A DNA stretch of 64,000 nt from NCBI RefSeq assembly GCF_946151075.1, contig NZ_CAMGZB010000001.1, positions 660,001 through 724,000 on the forward strand, given 5' to 3'. Source of the DNA: Neobacillus sp. Marseille-Q6967 (lineage in GTDB: Bacteria > Bacillota > Bacilli > Bacillales > Cytobacillaceae). Under the pieces are notes generated by a model. It made no database searches. It was not told the origin of the DNA and was given only the letters and a program-made list of their open reading frames with translations. This document shows, piece after piece, positions 24,099 to 33,127 of the stretch (positions within the stretch are counted from its first letter, which is position 1; every line of letters starts with the position of its first letter). The translations under genes were made by a program, and so were the position numbers.

Positions 24099-25184
24099 TT
24101 ACTTATGTGATAAAACAGCCGGTAACGTTACTTGTATACAAGTACCCTTCTCATCACTAGTAATATCAATTCGCCCCTTGTGCGCCTCAATGATCTGGTA
24201 ACTTATGGTCATTCCCAGCCCTGTTCCAGTTTCTTTTGTCGTAAAAAACGGTTCCCCTATTCGTTTTAATACATTAGGGGGAATTCCACTGCCTTCATCT
24301 ATAAACTCAATGCCAATGCTTCCTTCTGAAAGGAGACTTCCTTTAATAAAGAGTTTACCTCCATCAGGCATTGCCTCAAATCCATTTTTTATAAAATTAA
24401 TAAACACTTGTTTTAATTGATTCTCGTCACCCGATACAAATACATTGGTTAGGTTAAAATTTTTTATCATTTCAATATTATTTAATAAAGCTTGAGACTC
24501 CATTAATGTTATCACTTGTACTAATAACAACTGTGCATCAATTCTATCATGCTTGAATTTATTCGGTTTTGCTAAAACCATAAGTTCTTTAAGAATAAGT
24601 TCAATTCGAGCAATCTCCGACTTAACAATTTTATAATACATATCTTCCGCTTTACTATCATTCATCATTAATTGCAGAAACCCTTTTATGGCTGTAATCG
24701 GGTTACGAATTTCATGGGCAATCCCTGCCGCTAATTGCCCCGCAACCGCTTGTTTTTCTGATAACAATTGCCTTTCTCTCTTAATCGAAGTAATATCCTT
24801 CAACACGACGTAGGAACCAATTACTCCTTCATCAAAAAGGATAGGAAAAGCCGTAACATTTACATCCAAGACATCTCCTTGCTTATTAGTCACTCTAGAA
24901 TCAAAATTTGTAAGTTTTTCATAATCTTTATTTAAGAAAAACGATTCTGATTCGTTTAATTCCGGCTTCCCAAATAGGTCATTTAATCTCTTTTGAACCA
25001 GCTCACCTCTGCAAAAACCTAAAAGGTTTGCACACTTTTCATTTGAATACTTAAACTGACCTGACATACTTAATATAAAGAAAGGATCGGTTTTTTTGGA
25101 TAATATGGAGAAATCCTTATCCACATTTACATCAATATATATTTCTAATAAGCAGTCTAAACGTTTGATTTCATCTGATTGCAT
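24099..25184 (-). CDS. PAS-domain sensor histidine kinase (sporulation-kinase-like)
   Basis: 361 residues from ATG 25184, which follows GGGAGGGTGATC; the GTG at 25193 lies inside that site. A PAS domain (about 30-140; PFFILSMSGQFKYSNEKCANLLGF) is followed by HisKA with the phospho-acceptor H157 in GIAHEIRNPITAIKGFLQL, and then HATPase (N box FINFIKNGFEA, G1 DEGSGIPP, G2 TGLGMTIS). There is no membrane helix, so it senses a cytoplasmic signal. It resembles the KinA/KinE family, which feeds Spo0F in Bacillus. No response regulator gene is adjacent, typical of such orphan kinases. Confidence 0.87.
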   Translation of the reverse strand: MQSDEIKRLDCLLEIYIDVNVDKDFSILSKKTDPFFILSMSGQFKYSNEKCANLLGFCRGELVQKRLNDLFGKPELNESESFFLNKDYEKLTNFDSRVTNKQGDVLDVNVTAFPILFDEGVIGSYVVLKDITSIKRERQLLSEKQAVAGQLAAGIAHEIRNPITAIKGFLQLMMNDSKAEDMYYKIVKSEIARIELILKELMVLAKPNKFKHDRIDAQLLLVQVITLMESQALLNNIEMIKNFNLTNVFVSGDENQLKQVFINFIKNGFEAMPDGGKLFIKGSLLSEGSIGIEFIDEGSGIPPNVLKRIGEPFFTTKETGTGLGMTISYQIIEAHKGRIDITSDEKGTCIQVTLPAVLSHK

Positions 25185-25212
25185 ATGGATCACCCTCCCC
25201 CCTTAACTTCCC

Positions 25213-25266
25213 GCAAAAAATAAAAAGCCAAAATAAGCGCAGGGTTTCTGCAGCTTATTTTGGCTT
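25213..25266 (-). terminator. Terminator downstream of the amino-acid ABC operon
   Basis: AAGCCAAAATAAGC (25225-25238) and GCTTATTTTGGCTT (25253-25266) form a perfect 14-bp stem followed on the minus strand by U-rich sequence. It is about 170 nt after the last gene; no gene lies between. Confidence 0.85.
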
Positions 25267-25434
25267 AAATTCTAGCATCCATATCTAGAGAATCATTGCC
25301 TATTCAACATTTTTTAAGGCCACAACCTATCAAATCATAATTAGAATAGAGCTATTTAACCCTATATCCACTCTCTATACTATACTATTTTAACTAATAG
25401 TTCAAATAATTTTCAGAATTTTACATAAAACTTA

Positions 25435-26178
25435 TTAAAAACTACGATTTAAGAATGCTTTGGTTCGTTCTGATTTAGGGTTGGTAAACAATTCGGACGG
25501 ATGACCTGTTTCAATAATTTCTCCATTGTCCATGAACATGACCTTGTTGGCTACCTCTTTTGCAAATCCCATCTCATGAGTAACAACAATCATTGTCATT
25601 TGTTCTTCTGCTAATGCTTTCATGACCTGCAGCACTTCCCCTGTTAATTCGGGATCCAATGCAGACGTTGGCTCATCAAACAGAAGGATTTCAGGGTTCA
25701 TCATCAAGGCTCTCGCGATGGCGACGCGCTGTTTTTGACCTCCTGATAAATTAGCGGGGTAGGCATTGGCACGATCGGTTAGCCCGATTTTCTTTAACAG
25801 CTCGGTGCTTCTTTTCTGGATTTCAACGACTGGCTCCTTCTTAACTAATCTAGGAGGGAGTTCGAGATTTTCCTTCACCGTTAAATGCGGAAACAGATTG
25901 AAATGTTGAAAAACCATTCCCATTTTAGACGTAATCCGTTTAATATCCTGCGGTTTTGAATAGACTCCGTCTTTCACAAGCGGTTCACCGGATACAGTAA
26001 TGCTGCCGGCATTAATTTCTTCTAGATGTACTAAACTGCGAAGCATCGTACTCTTTCCGGAGCCGGAAGGGCCAATGACGGCAACCACATCGTTTTTATT
26101 TACCTCAAACGTGATTTGTTTGAGAACATCCAATTGTCCGAACGACTTTTTTAAATTTGCTACTTCTATAACTGCCAC
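25435..26178 (-). CDS. Polar amino acid ABC transporter, ATP-binding protein
   Basis: About 247 residues from GTG 26178, chosen because AAGGAG lies 8 nt upstream; an ATG at 26184 would be only 2 nt from it. Walker [10 protein letters not shown], signature LSGGQKQR, Walker [15 protein letters not shown] and the H-loop VTHEM are intact. It is the GlnQ/TcyC type, powering uptake of a polar amino acid or cystine. It is the last gene of a three-gene operon, 15 bp after the permease. Substrate specificity cannot be read from this subunit. Confidence 0.92.
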   Translation of the reverse strand: MAVIEVANLKKSFGQLDVLKQITFEVNKNDVVAVIGPSGSGKSTMLRSLVHLEEINAGSITVSGEPLVKDGVYSKPQDIKRITSKMGMVFQHFNLFPHLTVKENLELPPRLVKKEPVVEIQKRSTELLKKIGLTDRANAYPANLSGGQKQRVAIARALMMNPEILLFDEPTSALDPELTGEVLQVMKALAEEQMTMIVVTHEMGFAKEVANKVMFMDNGEIIETGHPSELFTNPKSERTKAFLNRSF

Positions 26179-26193
26179 ACCCATCACTCCTTC

Positions 26194-26853
26194 CTATTCA
26201 AATCTAAATCGTTTTTCAATTCCTTTAAATATTAGGGTTAAGACAACGGTCATGATTAAATAAATAACACCCGCCACAAAAAACGGAACAATTGTAAAGT
26301 CACGGTTAACCGCTGTTTGTGCAAAGTGAAGCAATTCTGGCACGGCAACTGCATAAAGTAAGGCGGTATCTTTAACAAGCGTTACTGATTCATTGGCAAC
26401 CGCAGGAAGTGCGACACGAAACATTTGCGGCAAGATAATTCGGGTTGTCGTCTGCCACTTATTTAAACCAAGCACTTGTGAAGCCTCGTATTGGCCTTTA
26501 TCAATTGCTAAAAGACCGCCGCGGAAAATTTCTGCAAAATAAGCAGCATAGTTTAAGACGAAACCTAAGCACGCTGCAACAAACCGGTCAAAAACAAGAT
26601 ATTCCCCTATCACCGGAAGCATTGGAAGGCCGAAACAAATAAACAATAATTGCAGTAAGAGCGGGGTTCCCCGCATGATGTAAATATATCCTTGGGCAAA
26701 ATAAGACACCGGTTTAAAACTGCTTTTTACTGCCAAAGTTAAAAGAAATCCAAGGGGAATAGACAAAACAATTGCGATGACAAACAAAAGTACCGTCATC
26801 TGTGCCCCTTCGAGCATCGGCATAAGAATGGATGTAATATAATCAAGAGACAT
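26194..26853 (-). CDS. Polar amino acid ABC transporter, permease
   Basis: 219 residues with about five membrane helices (HisM/GlnP family). The amino-terminal ITSILMPMLEGAQMTVLLFVIAIVLSIPLGF and YIYIMRGTPLLLQLLFI are typical. The EAA-loop reads EASQVLGLNKWQTTTRIILPQ and contacts the ATPase. It lies between the ATPase and the binding protein in one operon; a single permease gene implies a homodimer. Confidence 0.92.
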   Translation of the reverse strand: MSLDYITSILMPMLEGAQMTVLLFVIAIVLSIPLGFLLTLAVKSSFKPVSYFAQGYIYIMRGTPLLLQLLFICFGLPMLPVIGEYLVFDRFVAACLGFVLNYAAYFAEIFRGGLLAIDKGQYEASQVLGLNKWQTTTRIILPQMFRVALPAVANESVTLVKDTALLYAVAVPELLHFAQTAVNRDFTIVPFFVAGVIYLIMTVVLTLIFKGIEKRFRFE

Positions 26854-26919
26854 AAAATGATTCCTCCAAAAACAAAACAGGGTTCCCCATGGAAATCCTG
26901 TTCTGCCTTATATTCCTTA

Positions 26920-27705
26920 TTACTTTAATACTTTATCTTCACCAAACCACTTTGTTGAGATTTCAGAGGCTGTTCCATCTTCATTCAATTCATCTAGTGC
27001 TTTCTGGAGTTTTTCCAGCAATTCCTCGTTGCCCTTTTTCACGCCAATTCCATATTCTTCTGGAGCAAGCGATTCATCAAGGACTTTAAAGGTGTCTTTT
27101 TCCTTCGTCATATAATAATTAATAACAATTTCATCAATAATCACGGCATCTAAACGACCGCTCTTTAAATCTGTCAAAGCTTGTACGTTATCTGCAAATT
27201 CTGTTACTGTTTTAATTTTCTCTTTGATTGGAGCTGCATTCAAAGCGTCAGAAGCGGAAGATAATGATTGAAGACCTACCACTTTTCCTTCCAAGTCATC
27301 CAATTTCGTAAGTTCTGAATCAGCAAGTGTCACCACTACTTGTGCATTTTTTAAATAAGGCTTTGTGAAAAGAACTTTTTCTTTACGCTCATCTGTAATA
27401 GTGTAACCGTTCCAAATTAAGTCAATTCTTCCACTGCTTAGCTCCGCTTCTTTTGTTTTCCAATCGATTGGCTGGAACGTTACTTCCATACCCATTTTTT
27501 CTGAAGCAGCTTTCGCATAATCAATATCAAAACCAACAATCTCATTATTTTCATCACGGAAGCCCATTGGGGCAAATTTATCATCAATCCCTATGATTAA
27601 GGCATTGTCTTTCTCTTCTTTTTTTGAACTAGCATCTGAAGAACAGCCAGTCATTATAGCAAATACGGATAAAAGTAAAAGAACCATCATTGCTAAACGT
27701 TTCAT
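26920..27705 (-). CDS. Amino acid ABC transporter substrate-binding lipoprotein
   Basis: 261 residues. A lipoprotein signal, MKRLAMMVLLLLSVFAIMTG followed by the lipidated cysteine (C21), tethers it to the membrane outside. The family-3 solute-binding fold is seen in IGIDDKFAPMGFRDENNEIVGFD, SGRIDLIWNGYTITDERKEKV and a closing STKWFGED. It captures a polar amino acid (possibly cystine or glutamine, unproven) for the permease and ATPase downstream. It is the first gene of the operon, with a promoter and palindrome upstream. Confidence 0.92.
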   Translation of the reverse strand: MKRLAMMVLLLLSVFAIMTGCSSDASSKKEEKDNALIIGIDDKFAPMGFRDENNEIVGFDIDYAKAASEKMGMEVTFQPIDWKTKEAELSSGRIDLIWNGYTITDERKEKVLFTKPYLKNAQVVVTLADSELTKLDDLEGKVVGLQSLSSASDALNAAPIKEKIKTVTEFADNVQALTDLKSGRLDAVIIDEIVINYYMTKEKDTFKVLDESLAPEEYGIGVKKGNEELLEKLQKALDELNEDGTASEISTKWFGEDKVLK

Positions 27706-27755
27706 TTATCATTACCACCCTTTTAATGTATATTTTACTTTAGTACGTTAACATA

Positions 27756-27767
27756 TTAGTATACTAA
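27756..27767. promoter_or_regulatory. Palindrome TTAGTATACTAA at the ABC operon promoter
   Basis: A perfect 12-bp palindrome about 50 bp before the substrate-binding gene. It overlaps the expected transcription start of the promoter at 27771-27800, where a repressor would act. The regulator is unknown. Confidence 0.45.
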
Positions 27768-27770
27768 CAC

Positions 27771-27800
27771 ATTATAACACTATAATATTTTAAAATACAA
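27771..27800 (-). promoter_or_regulatory. Promoter of the amino-acid ABC operon
   Basis: On the minus strand TTGTAT (-35), 18 bp, then TATAAT (-10, 27771-27776). The -10 is a perfect match. Confidence 0.55.
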
Positions 27801-27835
27801 TATCCATATGTATAATTAATATAAACTAGTATTTT

Positions 27836-28110
27836 CCATCGTGTATCACTGCAGTAGCCTTAGGTGTTATTTTAAATCCCTTAAATCAACGATGATTACA
27901 GTGGCTTTACCTGAAATAAAAGAGAATTTTTACTAACTTCAACCGATATATCATGGCTAATTGTCTCTTATTTTATTATTAGTGCGATTTTCCTCCCCCT
28001 TATTGGTAAATTCAGTGACTACTATGGAAGAAAAAAGATCTTTCTAACAAGACTTTTATTAGTTGCCATATCTTCATTTACTTGCCTATATTTATTGTTG
28101 GCTACCCAAA
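27836..28110 (+). pseudogene. Remnant of a DHA2-type MFS transporter gene (5' part)
   Basis: Reading across frames gives an unmistakable MFS amino terminus: TAVALGVILNPLN, then MITVALPEIKENF, then TSTDISWLIVSYFIISAIF, then LPLIGKFSDYYGRKKIFLT and LLLVAISSFTCLYLL. This covers TM1 to TM3 with motif A (GKFSDYYGRKK). At least two frameshifts are present (around 27889 and 27935), stops interrupt the first frame, and there is no start codon with a binding site. The reading runs straight into the 52-bp array from 28098, and no downstream MFS sequence remains. A normal DHA2 gene is about 1.4 kb, so most has been lost. Confidence 0.82.
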
Positions 28111-28440
28111 TTTTGCTTCCCCACGATTTCGGGCGTCTATACCCCTTATTGGCTACCCAACTTTTCTCTCCCCCGTTATTTCGGGCGCCTATACCACTTA
28201 TTGGCTACCCAACTTTTCTCTCCCCCGCCATTTCGGGCGCCTATACCACTTATTGGCTACCCAACTTTTCTCTCCCCCGCCATTTCGGGTGTCTATACCC
28301 CTTATTGGCTACCCAACTTTTCTCTCCCCCGCCATTTCGGGCGTCTATACCACTTATTGGCTACCCAACTTTTCTCTCCCCCGCCATTTCGGGCGCCTAT
28401 ACCCCTTTGTTGGCTACTCAACTTTTCTTTCTCCCTCAAT
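28098..28440. repeat. Tandem array B: about 6.5 units of 52 bp
   Basis: Units begin TTGGCTACCC at 28098, 28149, 28201, 28253, 28305, 28357 and 28410 (partial), that is 51, 52, 52, 52, 52 and 53 bp. Each reads on as AACTTTTCTCTCCCCCGCC, ATTTCGGGYGYCTATACC, then MCTTA. Only a short GC stem (CGCC/GGCG) is visible. All three frames stay open because of composition, but the frame shifts with each unit, so it is not coding. It starts within the MFS remnant and ends 30 bp before the terminator of the lipoprotein gene. Confidence 0.93.
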
Positions 28441-28473
28441 TTTAGTAATTTATACCATCCATTTTTAACCAAC

Positions 28474-28504
28474 AAAAAAGCCAAAAGCATGATTAGCTTT
28501 TGGC
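28474..28504 (-). terminator. Terminator of the YhcN-like lipoprotein gene
   Basis: GCCAAAAGC (28480-28488) pairs with GCTTTTGGC (28496-28504). On the minus strand it is followed by U6. Confidence 0.8.
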
Positions 28505-28512
28505 CCATTACC

Positions 28513-29388
28513 TTAACGATTTCTATCATTATCTCTTCCAAAGAAATCATTTACGGTGTTATTGAAATCTTCAAATAACCCATCTCTATTTCTGTCCGCT
28601 CTTATATCATCGGCATAGGTATTCATTCTGTTATGGAATTCAGGGTTAACAGATACATAAACATTGTGAATTCTATTGTCAGCCTTCCGAACTTGGTCAG
28701 CTATTCTTTGCTCAAAATTATTGGATACCCGGCTGTAATAATTGGTTCTTACGTTAGTGCCATTTGCGTTATTTTGGCCAGCCCCATTATTTGTTCCATT
28801 TCCATCATTGTTATTTCCGACGTTGCGCGCTCCTGTATTTTGACGCATTCCGCTTCCGGCATCACCTTTTCCATCAATGACGCCATCATTTCCATTATTA
28901 TTATCATCATTCTGATTTACGGTGCCATTTTCCATAAATGTCCTTCCGTTTCCATCTAACGCATCATTCACAAGGGCATTCCCGTTATTGTCAAGGTTAT
29001 TGTTTATATTACGAGTTCCTGCATTGTTTCCTTGGTTTCCTGCAGTATCGTTATTATTAGCCATCCTCACAGATACATAGGCATCATTATTGGTAATGAT
29101 GACGTGTGCATCTTCTACTTCTGCCATACGCTCGACCTGGCGCTCTGCACGATCGGAAATCGAAAGTGTGCCGCCATTATTACGGGCGTTGTTTACATTT
29201 CTGGTGTTCACCGCTCCATTATCACGGTTATTGTTTACATTTCTAGTATTCACTGCCCCATTTTGACCGCCATTGTTGCCGCCTGCATTGTCATTCCCAC
29301 CTGCATTATCATTACCATTGCACCCGGTAAGACACAAAGATAATATTGCAGGTGCCACTATCATCCAACTCTTTTTCACTTTGCTCAC
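28513..29388 (-). CDS. Asn/Gly-rich YhcN/YlaJ-type sporulation lipoprotein
   Basis: 291 residues. A lipoprotein signal ends in LSLCLTGC (C23). Then comes a low-complexity Asn/Gly/Asp-rich region with short repeats (GAVNTRNVNN twice, GGNDNAGG, GARNVGNN). Two ordered segments stand out: SDRAERQVERMAEVEDAHVIITNNDAYVSVRM (about 77-108) and RISNNFEQ-like IADQVRKADNRIHNVYVSVNPEF near the end. Both match the YhcN/YlaJ domain found in spore and germination lipoproteins; here the Asn-rich insert splits it. At 291 aa it is longer than YhcN (about 190). It is in the forespore or cortex by family precedent only. Confidence 0.8.
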   Translation of the reverse strand: MSKVKKSWMIVAPAILSLCLTGCNGNDNAGGNDNAGGNNGGQNGAVNTRNVNNNRDNGAVNTRNVNNARNNGGTLSISDRAERQVERMAEVEDAHVIITNNDAYVSVRMANNNDTAGNQGNNAGTRNINNNLDNNGNALVNDALDGNGRTFMENGTVNQNDDNNNGNDGVIDGKGDAGSGMRQNTGARNVGNNNDGNGTNNGAGQNNANGTNVRTNYYSRVSNNFEQRIADQVRKADNRIHNVYVSVNPEFHNRMNTYADDIRADRNRDGLFEDFNNTVNDFFGRDNDRNR

Positions 29389-29463
29389 TCCTTAAAGTTA
29401 TTCAAATATATGTTGGCTTGTTTAAACAGAACTATGCAGAAGGGATATGCACATGTTTTTCCA

Positions 29464-29497
29464 AATAAAAAAAGCCCTCCAATCCTTGGAGGGCTAG
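29464..29497 (-). terminator. Terminator of selO
   Basis: AGCCCTCCAA (29473-29482) pairs with TTGGAGGGCT (29486-29495). U7 follows on the minus strand. Confidence 0.88.
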
Positions 29498-29513
29498 GGA
29501 ATATCCTTTTATA

Positions 29514-30974
29514 TCAGGTGCCGCAAAATGTACGGTATGGGTGTGTTGATGGTGCCGGCAAAGTACAGTATTCCTTCTTTTCAGGGGTGTGCTCGTACGG
29601 GCTTGAAAGTACTTCAAGGAGCCGCTCCATCACGCTGTAGTCCCCTTCTTCAACCGCGGCCTCTAGTGCCTCTTCTACCCGATGGTTGCGGGGGATTACC
29701 GATGGATTGCTGTTTCGCATTAACTCCTGGGAATTTTCTTTTGATTCCTTCTGCCTGCCGAGACGAGCCTGCCATAACTCATTCCATTCATTAAATTCCG
29801 AAGTACCAAAAAAGGCGGTTTCTTCAGGCTTATCAAAAGTTAACGCAAGGAAAGTGTTCGTGTAATCAGCACCATATTTCTGCATCATTTTGTTAAGCCC
29901 CTCTATAAGGGCTGTATCCTGCTCTTCTTCATTAAATATTCCGAGTTTCGCTCTCATACCCTCGAGATAATTCGCTTTGAACAACCCTGCAAAATCGGAG
30001 AGCTTTTCTTGGGCCAGTGTAACCGCCTGCTCTTCATTGTCATCAAGAAGCGGCAAGAGCGCTTCAGCTAATCGGGCAAGATTCCATACACCAATATTGG
30101 GTTGATTACCATAGGCATAGCGGCCTTCCCGATCAATGCTGCTAAACACCGTCGCCAGGTCAAACTTATCCATAAAGGCACAAGGACCATAATCAATTGT
30201 TTCGCCGCTAATGGTCATATTATCAGTATTCATTACCCCATGGATAAAGCCAACTAACTGCCACTTGGCAATCAGCATCGCCTGCCGTTTAATTACTTCT
30301 TCTAGAAGCGAAAGATACGGATTTTCTGCCTTCTCAATCGCAGGATAGTGGCGTTTAATCGCATAGTCTGCCAGGGCGCGAAGATCATCGATTGAACCCC
30401 ACCTTGCTGCATATTGAAAGGTACCAACACGCAGATGACTGGCAGCCACCCGGGTTAAAACAGCTCCGGGCAAGTAGGTTTCACGGGTAATTTCTTCCCC
30501 TGTAGTTACAACAGCGAGGCTCCGCGTGGTCGGAATACCAAGAGCATGCATCGCCTCGCTGATAATATACTCTCGAAGCATCGGCCCCAGTGCTGCCCTT
30601 CCATCCCCGCCGCGTGAATACGGTGTTCTGCCTGAACCCTTGAGCTGAATATCAAACCGGTCGCCTTGAGGAGTGATTTGCTCACCAATCAATACAGCCC
30701 GGCCATCTCCCAACATCGTAAAATGACCGAATTGATGTCCTGCATATGCCTGGGCTAATGGTGTAGCCCCTTCAGGAATCGAGTTTCCGGCAAACACCGC
30801 TGCGCCATCTTCACTTTTTAGCTCCTCGACATTTAACCCCAGGGCCGCCGCTAATGGTTCATTGATCTTAACCAACTCCGGTGCACTTACAGGAGTCGGA
30901 TTCGTATTTGAAAAAAATACTTTCGGCAGGCGGGCATAGCTGTTATCAAAATTCCATCCTGATTTCTTCGTCAT
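29514..30974 (-). CDS. selO: Protein adenylyltransferase SelO (YdiU family)
   Basis: 486 residues, full length. This pseudokinase-fold enzyme transfers AMP from ATP to Ser/Thr/Tyr side chains of proteins, which in bacteria affects redox homeostasis. Visible motifs are [45 protein letters not shown] (nucleotide site), [12 protein letters not shown] and DYGPCAFMD (metal site). The carboxyl end is YRTFCGT: the cysteine occupies the region where eukaryotic SelO carries selenocysteine. Here it is Cys, so this gene is not a selenoprotein. It is a single gene with its own terminator. Confidence 0.93.
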   Translation of the reverse strand: MTKKSGWNFDNSYARLPKVFFSNTNPTPVSAPELVKINEPLAAALGLNVEELKSEDGAAVFAGNSIPEGATPLAQAYAGHQFGHFTMLGDGRAVLIGEQITPQGDRFDIQLKGSGRTPYSRGGDGRAALGPMLREYIISEAMHALGIPTTRSLAVVTTGEEITRETYLPGAVLTRVAASHLRVGTFQYAARWGSIDDLRALADYAIKRHYPAIEKAENPYLSLLEEVIKRQAMLIAKWQLVGFIHGVMNTDNMTISGETIDYGPCAFMDKFDLATVFSSIDREGRYAYGNQPNIGVWNLARLAEALLPLLDDNEEQAVTLAQEKLSDFAGLFKANYLEGMRAKLGIFNEEEQDTALIEGLNKMMQKYGADYTNTFLALTFDKPEETAFFGTSEFNEWNELWQARLGRQKESKENSQELMRNSNPSVIPRNHRVEEALEAAVEEGDYSVMERLLEVLSSPYEHTPEKKEYCTLPAPSTHPYRTFCGT

Positions 30975-31023
30975 CGAATCCCCTTTTCTTTACATTGACT
31001 TTATGTATCTTAGTTTTTTCTTT

Positions 31024-31836
31024 TTATAGAGATTTATTTAAAATAAGTTTTTCGATTGCATATGCGACTCCATGTTCATTATTGGATAAGGTTTGAAACT
31101 GTGCCGCTTCTTTGATACTTGGGACCGCATTACCCATGGCGACTCCACAACCTGCATATTCCACCATACTTAAGTCATTTTCACCATCCCCGATGCAGAT
31201 GACTTCTTCCCTTTTAATTGAGAGTCTTTCAGCCAGCAGTTTGACGGCATTCCCTTTACTAACGCTTGGATGGAGAATTTCTAAAAAGAACGGTGCACTT
31301 TTCACCATAGTGTAGTTTTCCTTGATCGATTCCGGAATATTAGCCATGATCTTGCTTAATCGCTCCGGTTCGTCAATAAACATCACTTTCGGGATTAACA
31401 TATTTTCAGGAATTTCTTCGATTGTTCGATAACGGAGAGGAACTTGATTCGCATAGGATTCGTAAATGGTGTATTTGTTAATTTCTTTATTAGGTGTATA
31501 GATTGTTGTCGAATCAAAGAAATGCATTGGAGATTGAAGTTCAAGACTAAGATCATATAACTTTTTAAGATCTTGATACGTTAATGTTATTTCAGAAACC
31601 ACTTCACTCGTCTTTGTATATTGTACTAAAGCACCATTAAAGGTAATGACGTATTGATCCTGTAAATTTAACTCTTCAATAAAACCATGAACTCCCCCGA
31701 TTGGTCTTCCGGTACAAAGCACAACCTTCACACCTTTTTCCTTAGCAGCTTGAAGGGCGCCCTTTACTTCTTGCGTTACCTCTTTATAATCATTCAGCAG
31801 CGTACCATCAATATCAATTGCGACTAACTTATACAA
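31024..31836 (-). CDS. Cof-type HAD-IIB phosphatase (YxeH/YidA-like)
   Basis: 270 residues. HAD motif I is DIDGTLLND (D8, D10), motif II LCTGRP, motif III the Lys in SKGNAV, and motif IV GDGENDLSM. The C2B cap between motifs II and III is typical of the Cof class, which removes phosphate from sugar phosphates, FMN or PLP. The substrate is unknown. The length equals B. subtilis YxeH. It lies 50 bp downstream-to-upstream of selO on the same strand without a clear terminator between, so it could read into selO. Confidence 0.88.
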   Translation of the reverse strand: MYKLVAIDIDGTLLNDYKEVTQEVKGALQAAKEKGVKVVLCTGRPIGGVHGFIEELNLQDQYVITFNGALVQYTKTSEVVSEITLTYQDLKKLYDLSLELQSPMHFFDSTTIYTPNKEINKYTIYESYANQVPLRYRTIEEIPENMLIPKVMFIDEPERLSKIMANIPESIKENYTMVKSAPFFLEILHPSVSKGNAVKLLAERLSIKREEVICIGDGENDLSMVEYAGCGVAMGNAVPSIKEAAQFQTLSNNEHGVAYAIEKLILNKSL

Positions 31837-31979
31837 ATCTTCTCACCCTCTTATTTTAAATATATCCATTCCATTATAGCAGGAACAAAGTTTGAATATT
31901 TAAATTGGGATTTAATAAGAGTACAACTACTTTAATTTGGGTAAAAGCCAATGTGATATTTTCGATTGGTGCAGTGAAA

Positions 31980-32076
31980 TGTAGAAGATCGTAATATTCA
32001 CGTAGAAGTTCCGTCCAAACCCGTAGAAGATGGAGGGATTTATGTAGAAGTTCACCCAAAATACGTAGAAGATGCC
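31980..32076. repeat. Tandem array D: five units of 21 bp
   Basis: GTAGAAG occurs at 31981, 32002, 32023, 32044 and 32065, exactly 21 bp apart, and the next base alternates AT/TT/AT/TT/AT, so the real unit may be 42 bp. Between the motifs the sequence has diverged. Read backwards it would give a leucine-rich heptad pattern, but there is no usable start site. It lies between the HAD gene start and the heme O synthase terminator. Confidence 0.8.
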
Positions 32077-32082
32077 AAAACA

Positions 32083-32120
32083 AAAAAATAGGTATTATCG
32101 ATTTATATCAGATAATACCT
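32083..32120 (-). terminator. Terminator of the cytochrome oxidase/ctaB operon
   Basis: AGGTATTATC (32090-32099) and GATAATACCT (32111-32120) form a perfect 10-bp stem, followed on the minus strand by A and U7. Confidence 0.88.
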
Positions 32121-32128
32121 TTAGGATA

Positions 32129-33034
32129 CTAATATATCGCCAAGATCATGAATGTAAATAAAACAACTAAATAATTAACGGAGTAAATAAAATTCATATG
32201 AGCCCATTTTAGACTATCTTTTATAAAAAACCCGCTCACACTCAATCCCAGCCAGCCAATATTTAATAATGCCGCCATAACCATAAAGGGTGTACCAAGT
32301 GGCTCTAGAAAAAAGGGCAAAGGCAGCAAGCAGCTAATATAAACAAACATTTGCCGTTTTGTTACAGCAAATCCACGTACAACTGGAAGAACTGCAACAC
32401 CTGCCGCTTTATATTCATGACACTTCTTCATAGCGATTGCAAACGTATGGGGCATCTGCCAAATAAATAAAATGAAAAACAACACGATTGGGACGGTATT
32501 TAGTGATGAATCGATTGCCGACCAGCCAATTAACGGTGTAACTGCCCCCGAAACACTTCCAATGATGGTGTTAAAAGTGAATCTCCGCTTCGACCACATT
32601 GTATATAAAACAACATAGGTAAACCATCCGATTAGGGAGTAAACGGCTGCTTCTAGAGTAGTAAATAATAAAAGAATAAATCCTATTATGGAAAAAGAAA
32701 CTCCCATTATCAAAACCACTTTAAGTGAAATCGTACCTGTTACGGTTGGACGATTTTTTGTCCGTTCCATTACAGAGTCAATATCGACATCATACCAGTT
32801 ATTAAGAAGGAGAGCGCCAGCCATCACCATCGTACTTCCTATGATGGTGAGCAGAGTCGTATCCAAATGGTCCGTAAAAGATGATTGGGTAAAATACAAG
32901 GCTAACCACAAGCCGGTAATAACAGGCAGAACATTCGCGACTAAAACTACTGCTTTAAACAGGGACTTTAAATCCGCAATGATGCCAGCCCCTTTTTCAA
33001 CCTTCTGTTGTGATAACATCAAATGTTGACTCAT
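32129..33034 (-). CDS. ctaB: Protoheme IX farnesyltransferase (heme O synthase)
   Basis: 301 residues, UbiA-type prenyltransferase with about nine helices. The first Asp-rich motif is NNWYDVDIDSVMERTKNRPTV (about 101-121). It adds a farnesyl chain to protoheme to make heme O, the precursor for heme A. GGGGGAGGG precedes the ATG. It is the last gene of the oxidase operon, directly supplying the cofactor, which is a common arrangement. The 94-bp gap to the preceding gene has no terminator. Confidence 0.9.
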   Translation of the reverse strand: MSQHLMLSQQKVEKGAGIIADLKSLFKAVVLVANVLPVITGLWLALYFTQSSFTDHLDTTLLTIIGSTMVMAGALLLNNWYDVDIDSVMERTKNRPTVTGTISLKVVLIMGVSFSIIGFILLLFTTLEAAVYSLIGWFTYVVLYTMWSKRRFTFNTIIGSVSGAVTPLIGWSAIDSSLNTVPIVLFFILFIWQMPHTFAIAMKKCHEYKAAGVAVLPVVRGFAVTKRQMFVYISCLLPLPFFLEPLGTPFMVMAALLNIGWLGLSVSGFFIKDSLKWAHMNFIYSVNYLVVLFTFMILAIY

Positions 33035-33127
33035 TCTTTACCCTCCCCCTTTAGATATCCCCTTAAGATTGGTGCAACTGTAACAATATATTTTAAAGTA
33101 ATAGAATTCCAACATTCTATTTCCATT

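Noticed and set aside
28063-28578. Long open frames through array B (up to 171 codons) as a repeat protein
   Set aside because: The unit length is not a multiple of 3, so each unit is read in a different frame. There is no ribosome binding site, and the open frames follow from composition.
29514-30974. Selenocysteine in SelO
   Set aside because: The carboxyl-terminal residue in question is Cys (YRTFCGT) and there is no in-frame TGA.
31874-32083. Leucine-heptad protein on the minus strand through array D
   Set aside because: The only start is a TTG preceded by a T run with no ribosome binding site. The heptads follow from the 21-bp DNA period.
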